Shown: positions 10,172-22,340, numbered from the stretch's first letter. The stretch: 64,000 nt of DNA from Acanthococcus lagerstroemiae (GCA_031841125.1 CM063109.1:64982914-65046913), one strand, 5' to 3'. Program-made: numbers and translations. Notes: generated by a model not told the origin, from the sequence alone.

Positions 10172-11520
10172 TATGTTCTGGAACACATCCAAATCAAATA
10201 AACAATATTTCAAATTTCCAGTAAACGTATTAATGAGGAAGCAATAACAATAATTACGTTTCCATGGGCACATGTCCAAGAGGAAAATGGACAGAATGAC
10301 GAACACCGAAATTCGAGTTAAACCTCCCTTCTTCAAACACAAGGTTAAGACTTCAAAATTGGCCTACATTTCCGGTTAAAACATGTGAAGTGAATGACCC
10401 GAATTGGACGGTACATGAAACGAATTTGTTTGAATTCTCTCATTCTCATAGATACTACACTGGAATAGAACATTGAGCTACACATCTTTCAAGTAACAAG
10501 TCAGATTCTTCTCATCTACAGGAACATATGGTTAAATTTGGAAATTTATCTCAAACGCGTGAATCATTGAAGACCACACGGAATCAAATTATGTCAGATT
10601 GGAAAACGCTAACATGAGTAAGCTGGTTTTCAATAGTTTCACACAGTTCACCATATTCCATGTCCATATTACCATCTTCCCTTTCCTCAAAATCTTAGGA
10701 ACGGATCTCGAAAGAACCGAGTTTATCAACTGATGTGCCAAAGATCTGGCGAATAAAGAGATGATTAATACTCACAAAACTCACGTCATGTTAAGATTCT
10801 TCTGTAATGTAGTATTTCTCAGAGTACAGATGGTTCATTATTCAGTTTTCAATGAAAAAGATGCATTTTCCTGGATAACCGTACGTCCGAACCTTACTAT
10901 TGATAACTGTATACGTAAATTCTTCCAAAGCAAGATGAAAGAACTAAACAAAACACGAATGAAAATAAATGAATAATGATAATGATCAAAGCAACACTGG
11001 TTAAAAAATCGCATTTACTGGCTTAGTAGTTTCACTAATGGCAGCACTGACCTATAATATTTCACAGTGAAACGTTCCTAATATATCTGGAATTTAGTAC
11101 CTTTCTTTCTGGCATATATTATTGATAGAGGAAAAGCGCCAAAAATGAATGATTTAACTTGCCCGATCTTACCCTAGCAGAGCTGGAAACGTTGACGTCA
11201 TATCACGTTATGTAAATATTGATAAGGTGGGAGAAACTGATAAGTAACAAGCATTTTCCAACAGACGGTTCGAATGTTGAAATTTGTAGTTTCTTGTTGA
11301 GTATTCGGAAGGACACATCGACCGCGTTGTTTGGTTATACACTAGACGAATCGGGTGTCGAAGTTACTAAACTTTCACCTCGCGAATCTCTTCGAAGTGG
11401 TGTTTTCATCTTATCAGTAATCATCATGAAAAATAAAATGAAGTGCAATTAATTTGAATTTGTCTTCAATTTAAGTTGAATTTTTTCGAATTATTTTGGG
11501 AGGAAACTATTCCTCTGCTT
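10172..11520. other. 5' flank of RalGAP alpha; probable promoter and 5' UTR region
   Basis: Unique AT-rich sequence upstream of the RalGAP start. I see no convincing TATA box, repeat or conserved ORF. By position it must hold the RalGAP promoter unless upstream non-coding exons exist further right. Confidence 0.4.
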
Positions 11521-11531
11521 CAGTGATAACT

Positions 11532-11641
11532 ATGTTAGTTGCAATGACTGCAATGCTTGTGTCGGTGGCTGAACTGTCAAATGTATTGTCCGTATTAGCT
11601 GTATTAGTATGTTTCTGTGCAATGTTCCTACTCATCATGAG
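11532..11641 (+). CDS. Candidate exon encoding a short hydrophobic (membrane) segment
   Basis: An ATG-initiated run of 36 codons, MLVAMTAMLVSVAELSN followed by VLSVLAVLVCFCAMFLLIM, ends at a strong ATGAG|GTAAGA donor. An acceptor-like TCCTCTGCTTCAG lies just before the ATG (11511-11523), so it could be a first or an internal exon. The hydrophobic stretch is long enough for one transmembrane helix or a signal anchor. I do not recognise the protein and found no partner exon downstream. It could be chance. Confidence 0.28.
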
Positions 11642-12855
11642 GTAAGAATTTCATTTCAGTTGGTATCTCGTAAATACATGTTTTGCCCTTGAGTGAGTAG
11701 TGACCGAATTCTCGTACAGTACAGGTTACGTGTATCATCTGCGATTATATCTTGGTCATATCTGCCGAAAGATTCTAGGTACTCGCCTACCTCGCGATAA
11801 TCAAAAGTTGACTTGCAAATGGCAATATATGCTAATGGTTCTTCTTTAACCCCCTATTCTCTATACGGATTCATCTTCTACCTGTATTCAGTAATTAGCA
11901 ATGCAGTTTCCAATTTCAGTATATTCTATGTTTCATTGCAAATGCAATAATCCTGCCAGACATTTACCACGACTCTCTCCAAGTTATTCGAGTAATTATT
12001 TGCGGAATGCATAAACAGTGATGAATTGGATCTTCTTCACTTTTTTTGTGCTAGTACCGCTGTAATGAAAACTGTTGCACAGCATTGATTATGCGCTGGA
12101 AGCAATTACCATTTTCCAATTTCCAGAATATTTTAGTTCATTACATCAGTTTTCTTGAATTTGCATTTGGGATGTGTAATTAAAAACTGGTAAAAGATTG
12201 GCTGACCTGCCATGTAACCTTATTTTGTATGAAGATCATACCTCAGTTATCTGTTGATATGATAAAATCTACTTTGCTCGGTGCTGCAATCAGCTGATGT
12301 ACAAATTTTTTCCTGTTTCTCTCACCTAATTGAAATTAAAGAACTCAAGATAGGCTACAGCTACGTGTAATTGAACTGAGATATATTTAAATGGATTCCA
12401 GTTCTTATAGCCGTAGAGTATCTGTATCCGCACTAGCCAATATTAAAATTAAAAAAAAAATTAACCCCAAAATTGTTTTTGTCTGGTAGATTTTTTACTA
12501 CTGAAGTTAATGTAGAAGATAATTAGTGCAATTAAATGTAATATCTAAAGTTGTTGATTCAGGAATCTCAACTTTCTATTTCTGGTCAGTGTAAAATATT
12601 CGAATATTATGGAGCTGCAAATATCGTATCGTTTACTGGACATACACCTGCTGTGTACGTCACATTAACGAATGCATTAATTACCTCTAGTCTCTCGTCC
12701 CACCATTTAACGATAAGTTTTGTCTTCACCTGGTGCCAAAACGTCGGAAAGAGATAAATTTTAATTTATATAAAATTTTTTATGGCATGTCTCTGATAAG
12801 TCATTTACGGGCCAGTATAATTAATCGATTATGTGAAACCGGCTAATGAACATTT
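11642..12855. other. Intergenic or intronic, no features seen
   Basis: No repeat, RNA or convincing exon recognised; only short AT-rich ORFs. Confidence 0.4.
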
Positions 12856-12931
12856 GAGGAGTTATCTGTCAAAAGGGTCCCTGACGAATAGAATCCTATT
12901 CGTCAGGGGCCCTTTTGACAGATAACTCCTC
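12856..12931. repeat. Near-perfect 76-bp hairpin (36-bp arms, 4-nt loop)
   Basis: Arms 12856-12891 and 12896-12931 are reverse complements with a single difference, which would be a G-U pair in RNA. The loop is AATC. ATTT flanks both sides, as a 4-bp target duplication would. It resembles a minimal foldback element; an RNA hairpin precursor is possible but a 4-nt loop is unusual for a microRNA. Confidence 0.9.
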
Positions 12932-12956
12932 ATTTACCTCACACAATACAGATACG

Positions 12957-13231
12957 CAGTGGCGGATCTAGAAATGTTCCAAGGGAGGTGTTTTGAAAAT
13001 AAAACTTTTTCCACCTCCGTCCCCTAAAAAACCGAGATGGATGTCATTTTAAATAGTTTCTGAAGACAAGTTTCATAATGTGATTAAATCGTTTCAAAAT
13101 GAACATTATTGTAGACTGTAGTGCTGCAGATACTAAAAAACAGTAGAAAAACTCAAGCGGTTTTTTCTTTCTTCTTCGGCCCGAAGGGGGGTGTCCGAAC
13201 CTCCAAAACATCCCCCATAGATCCGCCACTG
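12957..13231. mobile_element. hAT MITE with perfect 8-bp target site duplication
   Basis: Terminal inverted repeats CAGTGGCGGATCTA (12957-12970) and its complement (13218-13231) are perfect over 14 bp. The direct repeat CAGATACG flanks it exactly (12949-12956 and 13232-13239), the 8-bp duplication typical of the hAT superfamily. It is 275 bp with no transposase. Confidence 0.95.
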
Positions 13232-13484
13232 CAGATACGTAAGAATTATGATCAAGATGCATGAAGTAAATATGAGGCGTGAGACCAAACCACTCTTGAA
13301 ATGTACTACGCCTAATTTCTATCTGTATGAAATATTTGGGTGGAAGGCGGAACTGATGAGCTGGGAGAAATCTACTCATACTTGTAACTGCAAGCTCGTT
13401 GCACTAAATAAATAAATTTAAAAAAATAATAAAAAAAGTATCAGCCTACTATTAACCTGCCAAACTAATTGGTATCGAATCATA

Positions 13485-13951
13485 ACACTACTGAACAACT
13501 ATTTTGCACAATGCATTTCGACAGGTGATTCTGAGGTACTTTTTAACGCTGAACACGATACTGTGACCCATTTTTCTCTATCACGTCACAATTCGGGGTT
13601 CTAAACAACTGAAATTCGTTTCCATTTTGTTTTTGCATTGGAATAAGCGGTACCACTGACTGATATTATCAGTGTTATCAGACCACAATAACAGAAAACA
13701 AACAGACGGACGGAATACACACCACTACACACGACCGCAACATACAACAACACGAATCAGTATGACCACATTCAGTTCCTAAACCTCTTTTTGAACACAT
13801 TTAGTTGAATTTTTTATAGTTTTTGATCAGAAAAACTAGACGTGATAGAGAAAAACGGCCGACGGCACTGTATTCAGCGTTGAAAAGTACTCAAGAATCA
13901 CCTCCTTAAATGCGTTGTGCAAACAAAAAATTTCATTTTGTTCAGTAGTGT
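13485..13951. mobile_element. Long-TIR foldback MITE
   Basis: Ends ACACTACTGAACAA and TTGTTCAGTAGTGT are perfect inverted repeats, and imperfect complementarity continues for roughly 100 bp inward (AGGTGATTCTGAG/CAAGAATCACCT, TAACGCTGAACAC/GTATTCAGCGTTG, TTTCTCTATCACGT/CGTGATAGAGAAA). About 467 bp, no ORF. The target duplication is not clear, so the superfamily is not assigned. Confidence 0.85.
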
Positions 13952-15036
13952 AATTTATACTTTTTGTGTTCTCTATGAAGATAACCTGTGAGGAGGGCGG
14001 GGTGAATTGAATAATCTATATGATCTGTTGGAGTACGGGCGCTGTTGTGATCTTAAGGTGATAGAATCATAATTAACTACTCAGAATGATGTACTGCATT
14101 GTAGAAGCAAGTATAAACGGTGTGATGCCGTTCCCAGTCAATGCCACTCATACTGTTATATTTAATTGAAAGTAGGAAAATATGCAGTTAAATCCACGTC
14201 ACATTCGGCACGAGGAAGCGAATAAGGAAAAACATCAAACGTGACCATTCGTTTCAAATGATGAGAAAAAGTTCAACACGCCAGTTGGTGTTGATAAACA
14301 ATGCTCTGAAAACAGCAGCACCAAAAGGAAGTTTATAAAAAAGGGGCAATAACCAAGAAAACCTGCTTCCTCTCTATCAATTTGCAAATGTTGTTGGCCG
14401 ATGGTGCTGGCTCGTTACTAATTAACGATGCTACATAAAATCTGTTTCAGTGGTATCAACGTACATTACCTGTTACTGCAGCTGGTTGGACGACTTAAAA
14501 AGTACTGCACCAGGTTTTTCAGTTCCCTCGTATTCCTAACATTTCCATTTGTGAAACCTTGTCGTGCATGTTTATTGCATGTTAAACTAGCAGTATTGTG
14601 TTGTATACTTCCCGAATTTGAGATAGGAGCAGGCTTCGAAAGGTTTCGGAGTCCTAAAATCTAAAATTCAAATTGGAGGGACTTGAACCTTCCAACAAAA
14701 CCAAATTATTCTGTGCTCTCCTAACGTCGTGTATAGGTTTGCTTATGACGCCCGAACTACGTGGACTTGGAAACTGGAACATTCAGAAGATATTTGTGAG
14801 GGGCCCCAGCGAAGACGTGACTGAAAATTATGTACATGATGTGACTTGCTATCAGGAAATCGACCTTGTAGTCGGGAAGAATAATGACTTTTTTCGGTAT
14901 ATGTGGCTTCATGTCCCACTACTAGAAATTTGCCCAGTTCAAAAGTCTTGACTGAGATTCCTCCGCGAGACCTGAGAGCACATTGTTTTGTTTCCCGCTG
15001 ATCCCTTTCTTCCATATTCTGAAGGACTTTCATATA
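13952..15036. other. No features seen
   Basis: Short ORFs on both strands (for example 14428-14664, 14673-14951) show no domain, splice support or repeat structure. Confidence 0.4.
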
Positions 15037-15495
15037 CAGTGGAACTTCCATACAACGAACCTCCAAGGGGACAAAGAAAAACTTCGTTATATAGAAATAC
15101 TTTTTATTTATTTATTACAGTTCATATGTATGTTCATGTACAGTACTGTAAGGTAGACTTTATGCATATTATATGCAAATAATCACGGGTATAATTAATT
15201 AGGTAGAATACACACGAGAAACTCAGAGCTTTTAATGAAAAGGAATGCCCACCCATACATATGTACAGTGCAGTTCTCGTTATCATTTTGGTCAATCGTT
15301 AAATTACCAGGAAGTATACTGTGCATGTTTTTAATGCGATTTAAGCTTCTAAACGGTGAAAAAAAGTTCGTTATATAGAAATTTTCTTTCGTAATAAAGA
15401 AACGTTGTTGAATGGAAATTCCAAGGGACCAGCCAAAACGTTCGTGATATAGAAAATTTCGTTGTATAGAAGTTCGTTATAGGGAAGTTCCACTG
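15037..15495. mobile_element. pogo/Tigger-like MITE (Tc1/mariner superfamily)
   Basis: Inverted ends CAGTGGAACTTCC... and ...GGAAGTTCCACTG match over about 25 bp with few differences and are flanked by TA on both sides (15035-15036, 15496-15497). The TA target, the CAGTGGAAC start, and internal TTCGTTATATAGAAA repeats fit pogo/Tigger-type non-autonomous elements. No transposase is present in its 459 bp. Confidence 0.88.
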
Positions 15496-16029
15496 TACAT
15501 AAATGGTGAAATCGGATCCCGAATGTATCATACACCCTTCACCACGCACTAGTACCGATCTAAAACGCTAATACATATAAACTATTAATGAGAATAATCC
15601 TCCCTATTTTTTTCTGAACTCGAAGTCGGGTCGATGAAAGGTAAACGAGGATTTAGTAGAAGGGTCTAGTTCCACTATGGGTGAAAAAATGTTCTTTCTC
15701 CTAAAAGAAGGACTCGAATGTACCACCAATTTCGGTACCTTAAATGAATAGATTGAGGAGCTCACTTCCAAAGTGACCGGACTGCAAAATTTTAGTTTTG
15801 AGAGAAACAAGCAAAACACTTTATAAGCAAAACAGTAAAGAACGTACCGGATTTTTTAAAGGTAGGATCAATAAGTTCAACCTTCAAGAAAAATTTGTCG
15901 TTTTTGTTTTTGCAAAGTATGCCTCTAGTGCGGCAAGACAGCGTGTTGAAAACTAAAACTCATGAAATTATAATTTTGCAGTTAGGTCACTTTGGAAGTG
16001 GGCTCCTCGTATCAAACAAAACATCGAAA

Positions 16030-17610
16030 TCGGGATTTCCTAGATCACTGATTTCGAATTTAGCATCAGAATTTTGGCTCGGCTGATGCAATTTGGGCCC
16101 AACAGTTGAAATTTTGAACCCGAAATGAGCCATATTGACGGTTTAAAAACCTGAACAAGGTATCGAAACAAGTTTTCTCGGATCGCTGATTTCAAAAACC
16201 GGATCAGATTTTGGATTCAGTTCCGATTTGGGCCTGAAAATTCAAATTTTGAACTCAGAATGGGCATCACTGGCTTGGCTTGATAAGTATGTACAAAGGG
16301 GTTTTCTGGATCGCTGTTCTTGCAAATCGTGCCAGATTTTCAATCAGGTCGATTTCTGTTTAAAAATTCAAATTTTGTACCCAAAATGGATAAAGTCAAC
16401 TTGGCTTTAAAAACTGTACTAAGTATCGAAACAGGCATTTTGGATGGTCTGTAATTTCGAATAGCACATCAGATTACTGATGCGGCCCAGATGTGAGTCC
16501 AAAAATACCAATGTTGGACTCAGTCTGAGCAAAATTGACTTGGCTTGGAAAATTGTACACGGGATACAGAGAGACATTTTTTGGATCGCTGATTTTGATT
16601 ATAGTGTCCGATTTTTGTTCCTACTCCGATCTAGGCCTGGGACTGCAAATTTCAGACCCAAAATGAGCAGAATTAATTTTGCTGAAAAAATTGAATAAAA
16701 TAATGAAATTAGAGGTTGTGGTGCCGTCGATTTCGAAAGTTTAAGCAGATTTTTGATTTGATCACTACTGCAGACCATGATTCGATTTGTCTCTTTTCAG
16801 GGCTAATTTGACTGTGCCAAAAAAATTGTACGAATTGTCGGAATAGTCGGTTTTTAGATCATTAATTTCAAAATTTAATCGGATTTTTTATTCTTCCTCC
16901 ATTTAGGTATCCAAGTTTAACTATTTCAAATGGGCAGAACTTGGAAAATCGAACGAAGTATCGGAATACGAATTTTGGATTGCCGAGTTTAAAAACTCCA
17001 TCAGATTTTGTATCCAATTCTGATTTCAATCTTAAAGATTTTTATTTTGTTCATTTTGAAAATCGAATGAAATTATTCGATTAGACCCTGATAAGGACTT
17101 TGAAATCCAAATTTAATTCTTTTAAATGGGCAAAATAAATGCGATTTGGTAAATGAAACAAATGGTCGCAGTCAGGGTTCTGTGGGATCGTTGAATTCAA
17201 AAGTTCATCAAAGTTTTTATCCGTCCCAAATCGTGCTCCCAGATGCAATTTTTGCCTTTTCTTTTTTGCCGTACAAAAACATAAAGAAAATCTCTTTTGT
17301 TTCCAAAATAAGAACTTCGATATTTTCTGTGAAGAAGGAGAACAAAAATCGTCTTATCTCACTTGGAAAATGAAACAAAATACTGTAATATGGTCATCTG
17401 TATTGTTGCTGTTTTCCTTTTCCCAAAGAGAGAAAAACAAAGTTTTCATTGTAAAATGAAAAAGATTAGATTTTTTTTTTGGTACTGACTGCAAATATTC
17501 CATCAGAGTTTTGATGCCGTCACGATTTAGGCTTATAAAGTCGAATTCCAGACCAACAATTGTCAAAATTGACTCGGTTTAAAAAATCGGGATTACTGAT
17601 TACGAATTTT
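16030..17610. repeat. Degenerate tandem array, ~140-bp period, motif TTTTNGGATCGCTGATTTC
   Basis: The unit start (GGATCGCTGATTTC or variants) recurs near 16042, 16180, 16307, 16441, 16582, 16725, 16852, 16976, 17185, 17485 and 17590. Each unit continues with CATCAGATTTT, then GATTTGGGCCTGAAAATTCAAATTTTG, then AAATTGACTTGGCTTGAAAA. Copies are well diverged, with indels, so the array is old. No ORF is meaningful here. Confidence 0.8.
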
Positions 17611-18046
17611 ACGTTTATTGATTGAAAATAATCTGTACACACATTTTCACGACATCTCTTCTAAAATATAGTATTCCACTTTCTTAGATACTTCCGGATA
17701 TTAAATTCTCTTAAGGTTTCAATTTTTTCCTATTTAAAACCCATGTAAAATTGTTCCTAGAGTTTTTGTCACGACGATTCGATTATTTGCGGAAATCGCA
17801 ACTTTTCATTAATCTCACTCAATTTTCGTACATATGTTCATTGAAAATTCCGATATCGTGTCTAGTTCAATTTTATATTTTATCAAATTTCGAGAATTTT
17901 CAAAATTTTTGTCGGGGCACCTAAATCAGTTATCTAAAGGCGGACCATAATTTTCCATGAATTAGGATGAATTTTCTTATTCTAGTCGAAGACTTCAGTT
18001 ATTTTTTGAGTTTAATTTTTGAATTATTTATCCAACTTTACATATA

Positions 18047-18117
18047 GGGTGCGCCAAAAGTCGCGTTACGCTGTCAATACATTCCAGTAAACTGGTAACG
18101 CAACTTTTTGCGCACCC
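18047..18117. mobile_element. 71-bp mini-MITE, mariner-like
   Basis: GGGTGCGCCAAAAGTCGCG at the left and CGCAACTTTTTGCGCACCC at the right are inverted repeats of about 24 bp with one indel, flanked by TA on both sides (18045-18046, 18118-18119). Almost the entire element is terminal repeat; only about 25 bp lie between. Confidence 0.85.
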
Positions 18118-18797
18118 TAGATGTTTTCAATAAATTTTGTCGTTACTTTTTGTTTATCTTGTAAAACGATAGTTTGTGGATGTATTTTCGTATACAAACT
18201 CATTGCAGGTTCATAATATCAAATTAAAATCAATTTTCAGTTTTTTTTTTCTTCAGGATTTTTATCATGGCACTGATTAATTATGACCACAATTTTTTAT
18301 GCATCTGCCTGAAATTTTCTATTCGAGTTGGTTGAAGACTCCTGGCATCGAATGAAATCCAAATCCAATTTTCCAAATTGTCAAAATTTTTAATAAGAAG
18401 TTATGAATCATTTGGGACCAGCTAGGGCGTTTCTGTTTCGATGCACTGTTCAGTTTTTCATGCAAATCAATTTTGTCCATTTCAGGCAAAAATTTGCCTT
18501 TTTGAGCCCAATCCAGGATCGACTCGAAAGTCTGGTGTAATATCTATAATGGGGATCCAAAATATTCGTATTTCAACCCTAAGTTCAATTTTGACCGTTT
18601 TAGGTCCAAATCAGACTGAACCAAATCATGATCAGTACTTTTCTATTCTTGTTTGAAAATTTAAATTTAAAAGTCGGAATCTGTGATGATCACGTAACTC
18701 ATTATTCATATGGGAGCAGTACGATGGCAGCTTCTGTGACTATGAATCAAGGTGCCCCTTATTTTACGACTTTTCTCAGGTTCCTGACTTTCGGGGT

Positions 18798-19010
18798 CTG
18801 GTTGACCGAGTGGATATCGCGTTGGTCTCGGAATCAGGCGGTCTCGGGGTTCGAGCCCGCGTGGCAACTCGCCAGATTTCGACCTAGGCCGGTTTTTCGG
18901 TCTGAAGGGAAGAGGGCTAGGACAGCCCTAACAGCCTCCCTGACGTCTCTGAAGTAATGCTCGAAAGGGCGGGTTCCAGGGCTCGGGTTGAGAGCAAATT
19001 AGAAAAGAAG
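18798..19010 (+). repeat. tRNA-derived SINE, copy 2
   Basis: Same family as 1070-1288. The A-box region GACCGAGTGGATATCG and the B box GGTTCGAGCC (18848-18857) are better preserved here. Shared body blocks: CTAGGCCGGTTTTTCGG, AGCCCTAACAGCCTCC, GCTCGAAAGGGCGG, TCCAGGGCTCGGGTTGAGAG, then an A-rich tail. Confidence 0.87.
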
Positions 19011-19319
19011 GTCCCTGACTTTCGCTCGCTGATGGATGCCAAAACAAATAGAGAAGTTCTTCATTAAGATTTCAGATAGATCAAGTAAGGGGAGTACATG
19101 TCCCAAGCCTTTTGCCCTTCTTACAAAAAATAACATAACATTTTGGTAGAGTTTTTTCTTCTTTTCTTGGGGGGAGAGGGTGTTACTGTATTATGGTAAC
19201 AATATTCGCAAACGAGTTTGAATATACTTTAAATATAAAATTATTGAACTCCATGACCTGAGTCGATGGTCCTAAAAGTTCTCCAAAATGTGGCCGACAA
19301 GTGAAATTCGACATAGGAA

Positions 19320-19870
19320 GCGATATATAGGATTTTCAGGTCGTTGACCGTGATGTTTGTTTTTCGGTCCAACTCCCTGGGATGCCACAAATGAGATTAA
19401 GGCCTATTACTTGTCATTTTCGGATATTATACTCGGCTTATAGATTTTCAAGGTCGCTGAATTCCATTTTAAGAGTAGTTCGTGCATCCAGTTTACCTAA
19501 ATACCACCGGAGACTAGTTGAGATGAAATATTAGTATTTAAAAAAAAATAATTATATTCTATGTATTTGTTTTCAAGGTCACAACTTTTATTCGCCAGTA
19601 ATTTTAGGATCTGATTCATTACATGCCACCAAACCAAAATGATAATCGTGTAAAAACTATTCTCGATATGGAATTCAGCGACCTCGAAACTCTATAAATC
19701 AAGTAATATTTAGAAAAATGACGATTAATAAGCTCAACCTTCTTTGGTAGTACCCCAAATGGTAAGGTTGAGAAACTCAACTTCAGAATCAAATTCAGCG
19801 ACCTAAAGAATTTGTGAATCAATATTCTACCCCACATTTTGGAGCTCTGTCGAAGGGCAATCAACCTAGA
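19320..19870. repeat. Inverted cluster of the GTCGCTGAATTC repeat
   Basis: The motif TTATAG-ATTTTCAAGGTCGCTGAATTCCATTTT occurs in plus orientation (around 19327 and 19440-19470) and as its complement GAATTCAGCGACCT at 19671-19684 and 19792-19804, with ATAAATCAA or GTGAATCAA following. The two pairs point towards each other, forming a loose palindrome centred near 19590. The same motif appears at 16-17.6, 36.6-36.9 and 60.28 kb. Confidence 0.7.
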
Positions 19871-20162
19871 TTGTGGAGTTAAAATATTCAAATCACCATC
19901 CAAAATTAGCATACGAATGGTTGGAGCGTTATTATAGGCTTAGTAAAAAGACTGCAGTTTTCCTTGGGGGCAGGGATCTTGTGGTACTTGTTCTCCTCGT
20001 TCGATCGACCTGAAATTCTATTAGTGGGCTTCTTTATTTCTTGGCCTCCATCGGTGTACGAAAATCAAGGATATGAGAGAAATTGTAGAACAGGGCACAG
20101 TACTACAGATAGTACATCATATCGTATTTTGTTTCGTCTTTTTTGCTATCTCAATAAATTGT

Positions 20163-20395
20163 AAGTCGGCCTATAACTTCAAGTAAATGGGAGCCTAAAC
20201 TCAGGCATTAGGGTTATTTTTATCTGTCGCTTCACAATAAAGTGATTATGCCGCATTTCTTCTTTAAAAAATAATGTGAAAGTTGGCATGTATTGCCAGG
20301 TGAAAGGGAGCTTAAACTCCAGGCTTTAAGGTCACTTTTTCATGTCGCTTTACAAGGAAGAGATTGGTACTTCGTTCCTTCTTAAAAAAAAAAAA
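20163..20395. repeat. Two-copy tandem duplication (~117-bp unit)
   Basis: Both units read GTCGGC/GTTGGC...CAGGTGAAAGGGAGC-TAAACTC-AGGC-TTA-GG followed by TCGCTTCACAA and a T-rich CTTCTT segment ending in an A-run. The copies are clearly alignable but diverged. Confidence 0.7.
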
Positions 20396-20465
20396 AAGTG
20401 TTATTCCTTTTTAAACTCGGATTGTCAGCTTCGAAGTATCTTCGGATTTGACGGATTTGTAACCC

Positions 20466-22340
20466 TTGAGGTTAAATTATACCCAGTACAGGTCAGTGAA
20501 TGTTGTTATATTCCTTAGTCCCTCGACCAGTAGGTTGCGTCTCTCCACTTTTTTTCTCGGATGCGCTATTCGTTTCATTTCTGAAACGGATTTACGCTTT
20601 GTATCCTTTATCAGGTATTTACTCTTCATAGTTCATTCTTTGCCTTCGTTTCCAGTTCTTTCCCTCAATCATTCCCTCTGGCAATAATAATAATATCCGT
20701 GGATGTCTTATATTATGACCTATCATTTTAACTCTCCTCAAATTTCTCTTTCCCCGCCTATTCGCCTCAATACTTCCTCATTCCTGATCTTTTCTGTCCA
20801 TTTGATTTTCAACATTCTCCGATAACACCACATTTCAAAAGCTTCTATTTTTCTCTCTCTTGTGTTCCTGTTATCCAGGTTTCACACCCAAACAACGTTA
20901 TACTTCAAATACACATTTGGAGAAATCCCAGTCTTACTTTTACTTTGCCCTTAATATGTCTCCTTTTTGAAAAAAGCTCTCTTAACTTATTCCATTGTAC
21001 TCTCTATTTCTGTTTTACTTCTTCCATCTTACGGTATTAGGTTACATATGAGTATTTAGATTCCTTTACCTCCCTTATTATTTCTCCTCCTATTGCCATA
21101 TTTATTGGATTTTGCTTCCATGTACTGACTACCATCCATTCTGTTTTATTTTTATTCATCTTCATTTTATATTTTATTTTCAGTTTTTCATTAAACTTTT
21201 TCAGTGTTTTCCTTAGTTCTTCTTTACTTTTTCTCACTATGGCAATGTCATATGCAAACTTCATCCTTTTCTAACACCGTTCCCCTTTATATTATCACGC
21301 CTGATTTCCTTTCATTCATTTCTTCAATTACTTTTTCCGTAAACAGGTTAAACAGTACTGATAGAAACGTAGCAAAGATTTTTTCTGGGGGTGGGGGCAA
21401 AATTATTTAATTCCCAACTGACTCAACTCAAAATTCCCAAGTATCAATTTTTTTATATTGACTATGAGGAAGGGGGGGGGGACTTGAAATGTTTTTTGAT
21501 TTATTGGGTTTTCCCAACTTGTGATCTGTCTACTAAAATTTACCAATTCCGGCGGAAGTTTGAGGAGGCAACCTGCTCCCGTGCTCCCCCCTTACTTTCG
21601 TCCCTGAGTACTGGTAAAAAACAGCATCCTTGTCTCACACAGTCTTTTTCTGATAAAATACTCAAGTATAAAATTGTTTCTCTTGTATCTCTACTTTTTC
21701 TGAATCAAAATTAATCTTCCCCCACCCTTTTTCCCATTTAATTTTATGTTCTCTTATTTATTATCCTTGCTAGAATTTTTGATGCATGCAATAGTAAACG
21801 TATCATGCGGTAATCTTCACATTTGCTTGCTCCTGCTTTTGTAGGGATCATACTTGACCTGCTTTTCTGGAAATCTATTGACATTTTTCCTTTTTTACAT
21901 TTGTATATGCGGCAAATTAATTTATGCTACTGCTTCTCCTGTATTCCTCGATAACTTCACTAGCATTGTCAACTCGTTCTGCTTTTCCTGCTTTAATTTC
22001 TTTCAGAGCTTCATCAAATTCCGATCTCAAAACAGAAAATTTCCTCTTATACGTGCTGTATTCTTATACAGTTTTTCAGCATATCTCACCCATCTTTTTA
22101 TTTGTCTTTCTTAGAATCAAATAGTTTTCCTTTTTCATCTATTGAATTATTTGTTCTCTTTTTTCCTTTCTCCAAAAGATCGTTTTACTTTATTACATGC
22201 CTGATCTTGTTTTCTTGCTTTCATTTTGTTCTCAATTTCCTCACAATTCTGATTAATCCATTTTTCTTTTGCCCTCTTACATTCTCTCGTTATTTGATTT
22301 GTTTCTTAAAACCTTGTATGTGTTCTTACTTTCTCTGGCA
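20466..22340 (-). mobile_element. Family-A non-LTR retrotransposon, 3' part (RT to C-terminus) of a split copy
   Basis: On the minus strand, from 22340 downward: linker end (LRNEITRECKRAKEKW in a shifting frame), RT amino end (SEFDEALKEIKAGKA, 22040-21960), the palm box with FADD changed to FAYDIAIV (21264-21240), the MNKNKTEWMVV block, and the C-terminal LLPEGMIEGKNWKRRQ region. Frameshifts and stops are frequent. It is interrupted by a hAT MITE (21362-21606). Its 5' half is found at 23641-24190, beyond the inserted family-B element. Confidence 0.88.
21362..21606. mobile_element. M1-family hAT MITE inserted in a family-A LINE
   Basis: Ends TAGAAACGTAGC... and ...TTTCGTCCCTG, a degraded form of CAGGGACGTA, are flanked by AGTACTGA (21354-21361) and AGTACTGG (21607-21614), an 8-bp duplication with one change. 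The paralogous LINE at about 30.28 kb carries the uninterrupted site. The interior (CCCAACTGACTCAACTCAAAATT, CTCCGGCGGAAGTTTGAGG in pieces) is shared with the copies at 31.36 and 42.38 kb. Confidence 0.88.
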
